Assembly (NCBI GenBank): GCA_945903675.1
Contig: CAMDOP010000021.1
Coordinates: 1-20,361, forward strand
DNA length: 20,361 nt
Direction of reading: 5' to 3'
DNA from: Crenothrix polyspora
Lineage (GTDB): Bacteria > Pseudomonadota > Gammaproteobacteria > Methylococcales > Methylomonadaceae
Shown: in pieces, positions 1 to 6,567 of the stretch
Layout of the letters: every line of letters starts with the position of its first letter
Numbering within the stretch: position 1 is the stretch's first letter
The notes under the pieces: generated by a model
What the model saw: only the letters and a program-made list of their open reading frames with translations
Database searches by the model: none
What the model was told of the DNA's origin: nothing
Made by a program: the position numbers and the translations under genes

Positions 1-260
1 AGTTCTCGTGTAGGCACTAATATCAAAGCCCGAACACGGCGCGGTTTCTGATGAGGATCACTGTTTGCTGCCAAGCGTTGCAACAAGGGTAATGTAAAAC
101 TGGCTGTTTTTCCCGTTCCAGTTTGTGCGCCGGCTAAAACATCACGACCTGCTAAAATGAGCGGTATGGCTTTTTCTTGTACGGGAGTGGGTAGCGTATA
201 ACCTTGATCGGCAACGGCCTGAAGGAGCTCATCGGTTAAACCGAGCTTTGCGAATGTCAT
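1..260 (-). CDS. DEAD-box ATP-dependent RNA helicase, RhlE-like (5' part only)
   Basis: This is the N-terminal 86 residues of a minus-strand gene whose remainder lies beyond the left edge. The start is the ATG complementary to 258-260, preceded on the minus strand by AGAGG (plus-strand 267-271) with a 6-nt gap. The translation opens MTFAKLGLTDELLQAV and shows the DEAD-box Q motif (F near residue 3, then TPVQEKAIP with the conserved Gln), motif I AQTGTGKT (Walker A), and motif Ia, LVPTREL, at the edge. Members unwind short RNA duplexes with ATP in ribosome assembly or RNA decay. The short N-terminus placing the Q motif right after the start resembles the RhlE subgroup, but RhlE, SrmB and DbpA cannot be separated without motifs II-VI and the C-terminal tail. 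Confidence 0.93.
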   Translation of the reverse strand, partial: MTFAKLGLTDELLQAVADQGYTLPTPVQEKAIPLILAGRDVLAGAQTGTGKTASFTLPLLQRLAANSDPHQKPRRVRALILVPTRE

Positions 261-571
261 TAAAAACCTCTGAAAAAATAAAACGAGTGTATATAAGCTG
301 AGTGCAGACTAAGAAATGAGGGTGCTTACTAAAAATATGAAATAATGTAAACTAAACACTAAGCGGTCAATGAATGTAACACAATTATTTTGCAATGCGG
401 ATGATTTTCGGGTTTTATTGCAAAGTTTGTAAGCCAAAACCCGAGCCTGTCATCAATAGGTCATTTGTGTAGCGTATTTTCTAAGCTTATGGAGCAGCAC
501 CGAAATTGCTACCACCTAGGCTTTATAATAAAGCGTACGTAACGATAACCCTAACGAAACCCTTATAGACT
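261..571. promoter_or_regulatory. divergent intergenic region between helicase and membrane cytochrome genes
   Basis: This 311-nt gap separates two divergent genes and should hold both promoters. No ORF is credible in it. Visible elements are the helicase ribosome-binding site (CCTCT on plus, 267-271), an 8-bp inverted repeat TTTGCAAT/ATTGCAAA at 389-396 and 417-424 with a 20-nt spacer, and a good -10-like TATAAT at 524-529, about 43 nt before the rightward gene at 572. No convincing -35 lies 16-18 nt upstream of that TATAAT. The inverted repeat could be an operator or a hairpin; no regulator family can be assigned. Confidence 0.4.
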
Positions 572-1477
572 ATGACTCAAAACCCTATTGTTTTAAAAGA
601 TATTACTCCTCCTATTAAAGTCTTATTTACCGGTTATCTTTGTACTGTGGGCATAGGTTATATGTTCGCACTCATACAAATTCTCTTTACTCACGGTATG
701 GCGGACGGAAAATTTGGCTTATCTGTTGATGATATTGTTTACAGTTATTATGGCAACCGTTCAGGCACGGTGTTGGAGCAAAAACTTAACGGTTCTATGA
801 AAGAGAATGCTCCTGAGCAAGAGCGTTTTAAGCTGATGGAATGGGTTAGGTCGGGTGCTGATGCTGAAGAATATAAAGATGACGGTATTGAAAAAATAAT
901 CCAAACACGCTGTGTTATGTGTCATAACAAAGAAGCGTCTGGTTTGCCTGACTTTACTTCACTTAAGGGCTTAGAGGCTTATACCGCTCAGGATACGGGT
1001 GCTACTTTTGCCTCATTGACACGGGTTTCCCATGTACATATGTTTGGTATTAGTTTTATCTTTATGTTTGTCGGGCTTATATTTAGTTTTTCCGAAACCA
1101 CGACCAATCAATACAAATGTATTGCCATTGGTATGCCCTATGTATTTTTAGTCGCAGATATTTTGTCATGGTGGCTCACCAAAATTCATCCCATGTTTGC
1201 TTGGTTGGTTATTTTGGCAGGTATGGGGATGGCGACTTCGTTTATATTTATGTGGGTGATCTCGCTATTAGAAATGTGGCTATTTAAACCTGTTTTCATT
1301 AATCAACTAGATTCTAGCTATTTAAAATGGCGTGATAGCACTGAAGCTTCTGCTGTCGATAAGTTATGGTTGCTAGTAAAGGCTCTGCCTAGCAAAATAA
1401 GGCCGGTTACAGTGGTGATCATCGATCTTTGGTTGCAGCATGCTTGGCCTGTTATTATTGGCTTATTTAAAAAATAA
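572..1477 (+). CDS. multi-span membrane protein with one c-type haem-binding CXXCH motif
   Basis: This 301-residue protein has a membrane segment at about residues 14-38, a hydrophilic loop of about 110 residues carrying CVMCH at 114-118, then three hydrophobic segments at about 155-174, 184-203 and 207-233, and a weaker one near 284-298. With the N-terminus inside, the CXXCH loop is extracytoplasmic, where c-type haem is attached. Histidines at the membrane edges (H154, H156, H206) could bind a second haem or metal. The NKEASGLPDFTSL stretch after the haem site resembles small cytochrome c domains of inner-membrane redox proteins. I do not recognise a named family with certainty; a role in electron transfer or redox sensing is inference. 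The ATG at 572 lacks a clear Shine-Dalgarno sequence. It stands alone between a divergent helicase and tilS. Confidence 0.85.
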   Translation: MTQNPIVLKDITPPIKVLFTGYLCTVGIGYMFALIQILFTHGMADGKFGLSVDDIVYSYYGNRSGTVLEQKLNGSMKENAPEQERFKLMEWVRSGADAEEYKDDGIEKIIQTRCVMCHNKEASGLPDFTSLKGLEAYTAQDTGATFASLTRVSHVHMFGISFIFMFVGLIFSFSETTTNQYKCIAIGMPYVFLVADILSWWLTKIHPMFAWLVILAGMGMATSFIFMWVISLLEMWLFKPVFINQLDSSYLKWRDSTEASAVDKLWLLVKALPSKIRPVTVVIIDLWLQHAWPVIIGLFKK

Positions 1478-1480
1478 CGG

Positions 1481-1583
1481 CTAGCAACTTAACTGTTCAC
1501 TTTTAGATAGGGCTCTCCTAAGCGCAGACAAAAGGCGAAAGGTTAAGGGCAAAGCTAGTATCTGCGCCGGCTTAAGTTGCTAG
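1481..1583. repeat. nested inverted repeat (palindromic intergenic element)
   Basis: The outer arms are CTAGCAACTTAA (1481-1492) and TTAAGTTGCTAG (1572-1583), a perfect 12-bp match. An inner pair, GCGCAGA (1522-1528) and TCTGCGC (1561-1567), is also perfect. The halves are asymmetric: 29 nt separate the arms on the left and 4 nt on the right. It begins four bases after the stop codon of the membrane cytochrome gene. It could form a large hairpin or be a small non-autonomous mobile element; no U-tract follows, so a simple terminator is unlikely. Confidence 0.7.
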
Positions 1584-1606
1584 TCAAAAATAACAGTTAA
1601 CGAGAT

Positions 1607-1630
1607 AGTCGGGTTAATTTCCACCCGACT
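1607..1630 (+). terminator. hairpin between cytochrome gene and tilS, possible terminator
   Basis: A perfect 8-bp stem AGTCGGGT (1607-1614) and ACCCGACT (1623-1630) encloses an 8-nt loop. The sequence after it, AGTGCTTTATTATC, is T-rich but lacks a solid T-run, so intrinsic termination would be weak. It ends 30 nt before the tilS ATG, so it could instead lie in the tilS leader. Confidence 0.4.
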
Positions 1631-1660
1631 AGTGCTTTATTATCTATCTATACGTAAAAC

Positions 1661-2995
1661 ATGACTGGACCGCTTTCATCGCAACTCATAGACTCAGCCT
1701 TAAGTCACTGTAACCCACCTAAACATATTTACATAGGCTACAGCGGTGGCGTCGATTCACATGTATTACTGCATTTATGCGCAGCTAATCCTAAACTTAA
1801 AACCTTAATCACCGCTGTTTATGTGCATCATGGCTTACAAGTTGCCGCAGATGCTTGGGCACAACATTGTCAAAAAACCGCAAGCTTATTGGGCGTTCAT
1901 TTTCAGGTGTTACGGGTTGACGCTAAACCTACGCTAGGTGAAAGTCCTGAAGAAGTCGCCAGAAATGCGCGTTACTCAGCACTCAAGACCTTAATGAAGT
2001 GCGATGATGTGCTACTGGTTGCGCAGCATCGAGATGATCAGTTAGAAACAGTCTTATTACAATTGCTACGAGGCGGCGGTCTCCGAGGCTTGTCAGCAAT
2101 GCCGGAAAATACTGCTTTTGGGCTAGGACGCTTATTGAGGCCACTCCTCAATGTCGCAAAACCGGCTATTGATGCTTATGCACAAACTCATGGCTTAAGT
2201 TGGGTTGAAGACCCCAGTAATCAGAGTCATGACTATGATCGCAATTATTTGCGTAACGCTATACTGCCGCTGTTAAAGCAGCGCTGGCCCGCCTGTGATA
2301 AAACCGTGGCAAGATCAGCGCGCCATTGTGCCGATGCTCAAGTCGTTATCTCAGCAGTTTCTGAACAATTATTTTTGCAAGTATTTAACAGTGATGATCA
2401 AACCCTCACTATTAGCCAGTTAACGACTTATCCAGCACATGAGCAAGCACTTATCATTAGGCACTGGTTTCAAGGTCTTAAACTAAAAATGCCTACACAG
2501 GCTTTTGTTGCAAGAGTACAGACCGAAATATTATGCGCTAGGCCAGATAGTGATCCCATTGTATCTAGACAGCATTATGGTGTAAGGCGCTATCGCGATA
2601 AGTTATATTGTTTGCTTAGTTTGCAATTAGTTAAATTCGATGCGCTAGCTTGGCCGACAGGACAGATATCCCTTGCCCTAAGTAATCAAAAAACGTTGAC
2701 GTATCTGCCATCTTCAGCAGGTATAAGTCGCTCACTCTGGCAACATGCAACTATTAAAGTATGTACGAGGCAGGGTGGTGAAAAAATAAGATTACCGGGG
2801 CGTAGCGGACACCATACTCTGAAAAAGTTATTTCAAGAGGCCGACATTCCGACATGGGAACGAGAAACCTTGCCACTAATATACTTAGATGGGCAACTAG
2901 CTGCAGTGTCTGATCTATGGGTTAGCGCTGATTTTTATAGCGAAGAAGTTGATAATTGCCTGACATTACGACTACAAAGATATATTGAGTCATAA
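1661..2995 (+). CDS. tilS: tRNA(Ile)-lysidine synthetase TilS
   Basis: TilS uses ATP to attach lysine to the wobble cytidine (C34) of the tRNA-Ile with a CAU anticodon, so that it reads AUA instead of AUG. The 444-residue length suits the long bacterial form. The N-terminal PP-loop domain shows SGGVDS at residues 28-33, followed by VHHGLQ near 55-60 and the family signature around AQHRDDQLET (121-130) and RGGGLRGLSAMP (137-148). The C-terminal tRNA-recognition domain is visible as GGEKIRLPGR followed by LKKLFQEADIPTWER. The ATG at 1661 places the PP loop at the usual distance from the N-terminus, although no strong Shine-Dalgarno sequence precedes it. The enzyme is cytoplasmic and normally essential. 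No defect is seen. Confidence 0.97.
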   Translation: MTGPLSSQLIDSALSHCNPPKHIYIGYSGGVDSHVLLHLCAANPKLKTLITAVYVHHGLQVAADAWAQHCQKTASLLGVHFQVLRVDAKPTLGESPEEVARNARYSALKTLMKCDDVLLVAQHRDDQLETVLLQLLRGGGLRGLSAMPENTAFGLGRLLRPLLNVAKPAIDAYAQTHGLSWVEDPSNQSHDYDRNYLRNAILPLLKQRWPACDKTVARSARHCADAQVVISAVSEQLFLQVFNSDDQTLTISQLTTYPAHEQALIIRHWFQGLKLKMPTQAFVARVQTEILCARPDSDPIVSRQHYGVRRYRDKLYCLLSLQLVKFDALAWPTGQISLALSNQKTLTYLPSSAGISRSLWQHATIKVCTRQGGEKIRLPGRSGHHTLKKLFQEADIPTWERETLPLIYLDGQLAAVSDLWVSADFYSEEVDNCLTLRLQRYIES

Positions 2996-3063
2996 ACGAT
3001 TGCGTATTTAAATTAAATAAAACGTGGAGTGCTGAGCTTCAGCTATTGCTTTCTAAAACAGAA

Positions 3064-3131
3064 TTATAGGATGTGCTGAGGAACGAGGCGCATCAACGTG
3101 TGACTTGATCGATGCTCGGCACATCCTATAA
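3064..3131. repeat. 68-bp palindromic intergenic element with 13-bp perfect arms
   Basis: The arms TTATAGGATGTGC (3064-3076) and GCACATCCTATAA (3119-3131) are exact reverse complements. Inside are further pairings: GCATC (3090-3094) with GATGC (3111-3115), or alternatively ATCAA (3092-3096) with TTGAT (3105-3109). It lies between tilS and the metal ATPase gene, 69 nt past the tilS stop. It resembles repetitive extragenic palindromes that I recall from methanotroph-like genomes, but with one copy in the window its repeat status is inference. There is no T-run after the right arm. Confidence 0.7.
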
Positions 3132-3182
3132 CACTTAATGGCCGTGATGTTCCGCGTGGATTGCTATTACTAAGGTTAAACT

Positions 3183-5129
3183 TTGCAAATGAATACATCA
3201 AAATCAGCGAGTCCCGCACGGTCAGAAAACATCATTATGTTCTTGAGCTTGTTAGGTATCAGTAGCTATTTACTAATGCTTGCTTTGGATCAAGGTCATG
3301 ACATCTATAAACTATCACTTCAAGGTGATCTAAGCTCAGCGCTTGCTAGGCTTTATCAAGGCGAGCTACAGTTTTCTTTTAGTTTAATGCAGCTGCCCTT
3401 GTTGGCTGTGTTGATCTTATGCGGACTGCCATTACTTTATAAAATGACTGTACGAGTCTGCCAGGGTGATTTTGGTGCCGACTTATTGGCTGGCTTATCT
3501 ATCGTTACCTCGCTATTGTTACATGAATACCTAGCCGGCAGCCTAGTCGTATTAATGCTATCTAGCGGCGTAGCGCTGGAAAGCTATGCAGTACGCAAAG
3601 CCTCTTCTGTGTTAGATGCCTTGGCAAAGCGCATGCCGTCGATAGCACATCGAAAGCTAGATGATCAACTCACTGATATAGCAACAGAGCAGGTTAATAT
3701 TGGCGATAGCTTATTAATTTTACCGCACGAAATTTGTCCGGTTGATGGCACAGTCACTGAAGGCTCAGGGACTATGGATGAGTCTTTTTTAACCGGCGAA
3801 CCCTATAGCATGTCAAAAACGATAGGCTCGCAAGTCATATCCGGAGCTATTAATGGTGACGCGGCTTTAACTATTCGCGCCGATAAATTAACTGTCGATT
3901 CGCGTTATGCCAAAATCATGGCCGTGATGCGCTCCTCAGAGCAATATCGCCCCAATATAAGACGACTGGGCGATCAGTTAGGTGCCTTATATACGCCTAT
4001 CGCCGTGCTTCTTGCTATAACGGCTTGGGCCGTTAGTGGTGATGTGCTTAGGTTCTTAGCAGTGCTGGTGGTCGCAACGCCATGTCCTTTACTCATCGGC
4101 ATCCCCGTGACCATTATTAGCTCTATTTCATTGGCCGCGCGACGAGAAATTATCATTAAAAACCCTGCTATATTAGAAACCATAGGGACTTGTCGCACGG
4201 CGATTTTTGATAAAACCGGCACGCTGACTTATGGTAGACCGGTATTGACGGCGATAATCCCAGCAAACGCTTATCAAGAACAACAGATATTGCTCTTAAT
4301 AGCCAGTTTAGAACGTTATTCTAAGCATCCGCTGTCCAGCGCCATACTTCAAGCTGCAGAACAAGAAAACTTAACGTTGTTAAGTGTTACAAAAATGACG
4401 GAATTGCCCGGTGCAGGCCTTAAAGGTCAGGTATCAGGATTACAGCTGCAGATTACCAGTCGTAAGAAATTGGCCGAGCTACACCCAGACCAGATTGCGC
4501 TGCTACCCGCTATGTCGGGTGGTTTAGAATGTATCGTCTTGATTGATGATGGTTATGCCGCGACCTTGCAATTTAGAGATGAAGTGCGCTCAGATAGCAC
4601 TTCATTTATTAATCATTTAGGCCCTAATCATCTCTTTGATAAAGTCATGCTAGTGTCTGGCGACCGTGAATCAGAAGTCCGTTATTTAGCTGAAAAAGTC
4701 GGCATTAAAGATGTGTTTTTTAATCAAAGTCCTGAGCAAAAATTGGACATAGTGCGCGCAGAAACCAAAGTGGCAAAAACCATCTTTCTAGGTGATGGTA
4801 TCAATGATGCACCGTCCTTGACGGCTGCGACTATTGGTATTGCTTTTGGTCAAAACAGCGATATTACCAGCGAAGCAGCCGATGCGGTGATTATGGATAG
4901 TTCGCTATTAAAAGTGGATGAGTTATTTCATATCGGTGCAAGGATGCGAAACATTGCCTTACAAAGTGCCGTAGGCGGTATGGCGCTGAGTTTAATCGGC
5001 ATGGGCTTTGCAGGCTTAGGTTATGTGACGCCAGTCGCTGGTGCCGTTATCCAAGAAATCATTGATGTTCTGGCGGTTTTAAATGCTTTAAGAGCCGCGT
5101 TGCCGCCTAAGAGTTTGTCGGATTTTTAA
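3183..5129 (+). CDS. heavy-metal translocating P1B-type ATPase
   Basis: This inner-membrane pump couples ATP hydrolysis to metal-ion transport. Visible motifs are the actuator LTGEP (203-207), the membrane metal-site motif TPCP (299-302), the phosphorylated Asp in DKTGT (343-347), the P1B-specific HP dipeptide (382-383) and GDGINDAP (537-544). Membrane segments fall near 16-36, 70-87, 98-134, 268-314 and 592-634. No N-terminal CXXC or His-rich metal-binding domain is present. TPC in place of CPC, CPH or SPC points away from the standard copper and zinc pumps; as I recall, TPC occurs in the P1B-5 group linked to nickel or iron, but this protein lacks the C-terminal hemerythrin-like domain often seen there. 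The start is uncertain: TTG at 3183 sits 7 nt after AAGG (3172-3175), while in-frame ATG at 3189 sits 13 nt after it. The metal cannot be assigned. Confidence 0.93.
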   Translation: MQMNTSKSASPARSENIIMFLSLLGISSYLLMLALDQGHDIYKLSLQGDLSSALARLYQGELQFSFSLMQLPLLAVLILCGLPLLYKMTVRVCQGDFGADLLAGLSIVTSLLLHEYLAGSLVVLMLSSGVALESYAVRKASSVLDALAKRMPSIAHRKLDDQLTDIATEQVNIGDSLLILPHEICPVDGTVTEGSGTMDESFLTGEPYSMSKTIGSQVISGAINGDAALTIRADKLTVDSRYAKIMAVMRSSEQYRPNIRRLGDQLGALYTPIAVLLAITAWAVSGDVLRFLAVLVVATPCPLLIGIPVTIISSISLAARREIIIKNPAILETIGTCRTAIFDKTGTLTYGRPVLTAIIPANAYQEQQILLLIASLERYSKHPLSSAILQAAEQENLTLLSVTKMTELPGAGLKGQVSGLQLQITSRKKLAELHPDQIALLPAMSGGLECIVLIDDGYAATLQFRDEVRSDSTSFINHLGPNHLFDKVMLVSGDRESEVRYLAEKVGIKDVFFNQSPEQKLDIVRAETKVAKTIFLGDGINDAPSLTAATIGIAFGQNSDITSEAADAVIMDSSLLKVDELFHIGARMRNIALQSAVGGMALSLIGMGFAGLGYVTPVAGAVIQEIIDVLAVLNALRAALPPKSLSDF

Positions 5130-5167
5130 AGAAGCGCGAATTCAACTCTGAAGTGCAATTCTAGTAT

Positions 5168-5527
5168 TCATGCCGCCTGCCGAATATCATCGCCAAAAAA
5201 TACTGCATGGGGTGTTTTATAGTTTAGTGTTTTTTGAGGTCGATGATTGAGTTTTTGCATGACATCCTTAACTTGACTCTCAGTTATATTTTCAAAACTA
5301 CTACCTTTCTTAAAGTATTGCCTGATCAAGCCATTTGTGTTTTCGTTTAGCTCACGCTCCCACGAAGAGTAAGTGGGTGCGAAATACAACGCTGCATTTA
5401 ATTGTTGTGTAATACTTTCGTGACCTGCGAACTCTTTGCCGTTATCGGTAGTAATGGTTAACACCTTGTCCATATAGGGCTTCAACAGCATAACCGTGGC
5501 TTGTGTGACAATTTCAGCATGCTTACT
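5168..5527 (-). pseudogene. IS30-family transposase, C-terminal fragment
   Basis: Only the C-terminal part of the integrase-like catalytic domain remains. Recognisable blocks are SKHAEIVTQATVMLLKPYMDKV, TTDNGKEFAGHE with the second catalytic Asp, and NENTNGLIRQYF with the catalytic Glu, ending with the family-typical LNHRPQKTLNYKTPHAVFF. The helix-turn-helix region and the first catalytic Asp are missing. An open frame continues upstream on the minus strand to 5671, but that translation has no transposase resemblance and is read-through into other DNA. WERE and QYFKK stand where I would expect WERG and QYFPK, which may be decay. The fragment cannot encode an active enzyme. Confidence 0.88.
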
Positions 5528-5619
5528 AACATAGAAATCTGAAAAATACCCCAACCAGTTGATTAGTAACTTTATTATATCATATTGACTGTAATGTTGG
5601 TGTTTTTGTCGTGCAAAGT

Positions 5620-6108
5620 TCTCGATGAGATTGAAGCCCAAGCAGACATGAAAGTTATCGAAGTTAGACAACCTGGCGTTGATGCTGAAGTTCGATGGAC
5701 AAAATAGGTGGCAAAACTTTATTTGGCTACAAACAGCATACGTTGGTTGATGATAATGGGCTTGTTATTGCAGTTGAAACAACAGCAGCTAATCGCCACG
5801 ACAGCCAACGTCATAGTGAAGCACTTAAAGAACGTGGACTTAAAAACGGCATACAGGATAAAGCCGTCAGAAATAAACCGCTGACTAAAAGACAATTACA
5901 GCGCAACCGAAAAATCACTCAAGTTCGTTATGTGGTCGAAAGAACCTTTGGTAGCCAAGAGCGTTGGTTTGGTTCAAAAATCTTGAGATACGTTGGATTG
6001 GACAAAGCCCACGCTTGGCATGATTTACAAGCAATCGCTTACAATTTGAAAAGGCTGTCCGTATTGTATGTTAAAAGTGGGCGGATACAGCCAAGTTGCG
6101 CCTTTTAA
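5620..6108 (+). pseudogene. IS5-family transposase remnant, truncated, frameshifted and internally deleted
   Basis: The frame with codons at 5648, 5651 and so on reads MKVIEVRQPGVDAEVRWTK and hits TAG at 5705-5707. One extra A in the AAAA run at 5701-5704 would restore the reading into IGGKTLFGYKQHTLVDDNGL, the usual continuation in this family. The downstream frame (open from 5695) carries TTAANRHDS, then goes straight to RHSEALKERGLKNGIQDKAV. The block expected between them, with the second catalytic Asp (ADKAY-like), is absent, implying an in-frame loss of roughly 20-25 residues near 5803-5810. The C-terminal VRYVVERTFGSQERWF with the final Glu and the YNLKRL end are intact. The 5' third of the gene is missing; the left limit given is approximate. 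Not functional. Confidence 0.85.
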
Positions 6109-6116
6109 TCAGAAAT

Positions 6117-6139
6117 TGGCGCTAAAACGCCATTGTTTT
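6117..6139 (+). terminator. weak hairpin plus T-rich tail after the IS5 remnant
   Basis: A 5-bp stem TGGCG (6117-6121) and CGCCA (6128-6132) with a 6-nt loop is followed by TTGTTTT. It could act as a weak intrinsic terminator on the plus strand or be part of the IS5 end. The stem is short. Confidence 0.3.
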
Positions 6140-6158
6140 CTAAATAATTAAGTGATTT

Positions 6159-6443
6159 ATGGCCATTTATGCCCATTTTTATAAAAAAAATACCCGCTTA
6201 CGAGCTATTTCAAAAAAAATGTGGTTTTGCAAAGGTCTCGCACTATGGCTATCGGGGACTAAAAATCTTCACTCCGCTAACGCTCCGTTTCCACGATTTT
6301 CAGCGAAGGCAGCCAAAGCCCTTGAAATAAAACAGGCTTACCAGGATTACATTGATTTAGCGGGGTTTTATCTGGTGGGTGTTAGCGATGACATGGACTT
6401 TTTAAATGCAACGGATACCAAAATACATTATATAAGTTATTGA
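6159..6443 (+). CDS. unrecognised 94-residue ORF, possibly debris
   Basis: I do not recognise this product. The ATG at 6159 has no Shine-Dalgarno sequence. The first half (to about residue 54) is basic and reads like translated intergenic or IS-flank sequence. The second half, from ALEIKQAYQDYIDLAGFYLV to the end, is acidic and more protein-like, so it could be the tail of a broken gene whose start was lost in the IS rearrangements. It sits between the IS5 remnant and the AT-rich leader of the PKS operon. Coding status is doubtful. Confidence 0.3.
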   Translation: MAIYAHFYKKNTRLRAISKKMWFCKGLALWLSGTKNLHSANAPFPRFSAKAAKALEIKQAYQDYIDLAGFYLVGVSDDMDFLNATDTKIHYISY

Positions 6444-6567
6444 TAAATAGTAACTTTAAAATTATGGGGGGGCTGGATCGGCGGTTAATTACATATATAA
6501 TTTTATATATGATATATTTAAAATTATATAAGTAATAGTACTTACCTAAGGAGTTATATTTAACTTA
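6444..6567 (+). promoter_or_regulatory. AT-rich leader and likely promoter region of the PKS operon
   Basis: A run of seven G (6464-6470) is followed by about 60 nt of nearly pure A/T. It contains a 20-bp palindrome with 9-bp arms, CATATATAA (6492-6500) and TTATATATG (6503-6511), and a second small inverted repeat TAAGTA/TACTTA (6529-6534, 6539-6544). Several TATA-like hexamers could serve as -10 boxes, so no single promoter can be chosen. The ribosome-binding site TAAGGAG (6547-6553) lies 14 nt before the ATG at 6568, a long gap, with an in-frame-excluding TAA immediately before the start. The palindrome could be an operator; AT-rich DNA of this kind also attracts H-NS-type silencers (inference). 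Confidence 0.5.

Larger units (their letters stand above)
5136..6110. mobile_element. compound insertion-sequence remnant (IS30-family fragment next to IS5-family fragment)
   Basis: Two transposase remnants in opposite orientation lie tail-out and head-to-head between the metal ATPase stop codon (5129) and the PKS locus. The left edge is probably an IS30 terminus: GCGAATTCAACTCTGAAGTG begins at 5136, just outside the transposase stop, but its matching inverted repeat is not found in the window, so the other IS30 end is lost. The IS5 part is also missing its start. The segment at about 5528-5615 between them is AT-rich and matches neither transposase by eye. Neither element can move on its own. 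The debris marks the border between conserved chromosomal genes and the accessory PKS locus. Confidence 0.8.

Noticed and set aside
3974..4222. Minus-strand ORF inside the metal ATPase gene
   Set aside because: It lies wholly antisense to strongly conserved P-type ATPase motifs and shows no recognisable protein features.
5528..5671. N-terminal extension of the minus-strand IS30 frame
   Set aside because: The frame stays open, but the translation has no transposase character. The recognisable IS30 sequence begins at about 5527, so the upstream part is treated as read-through.
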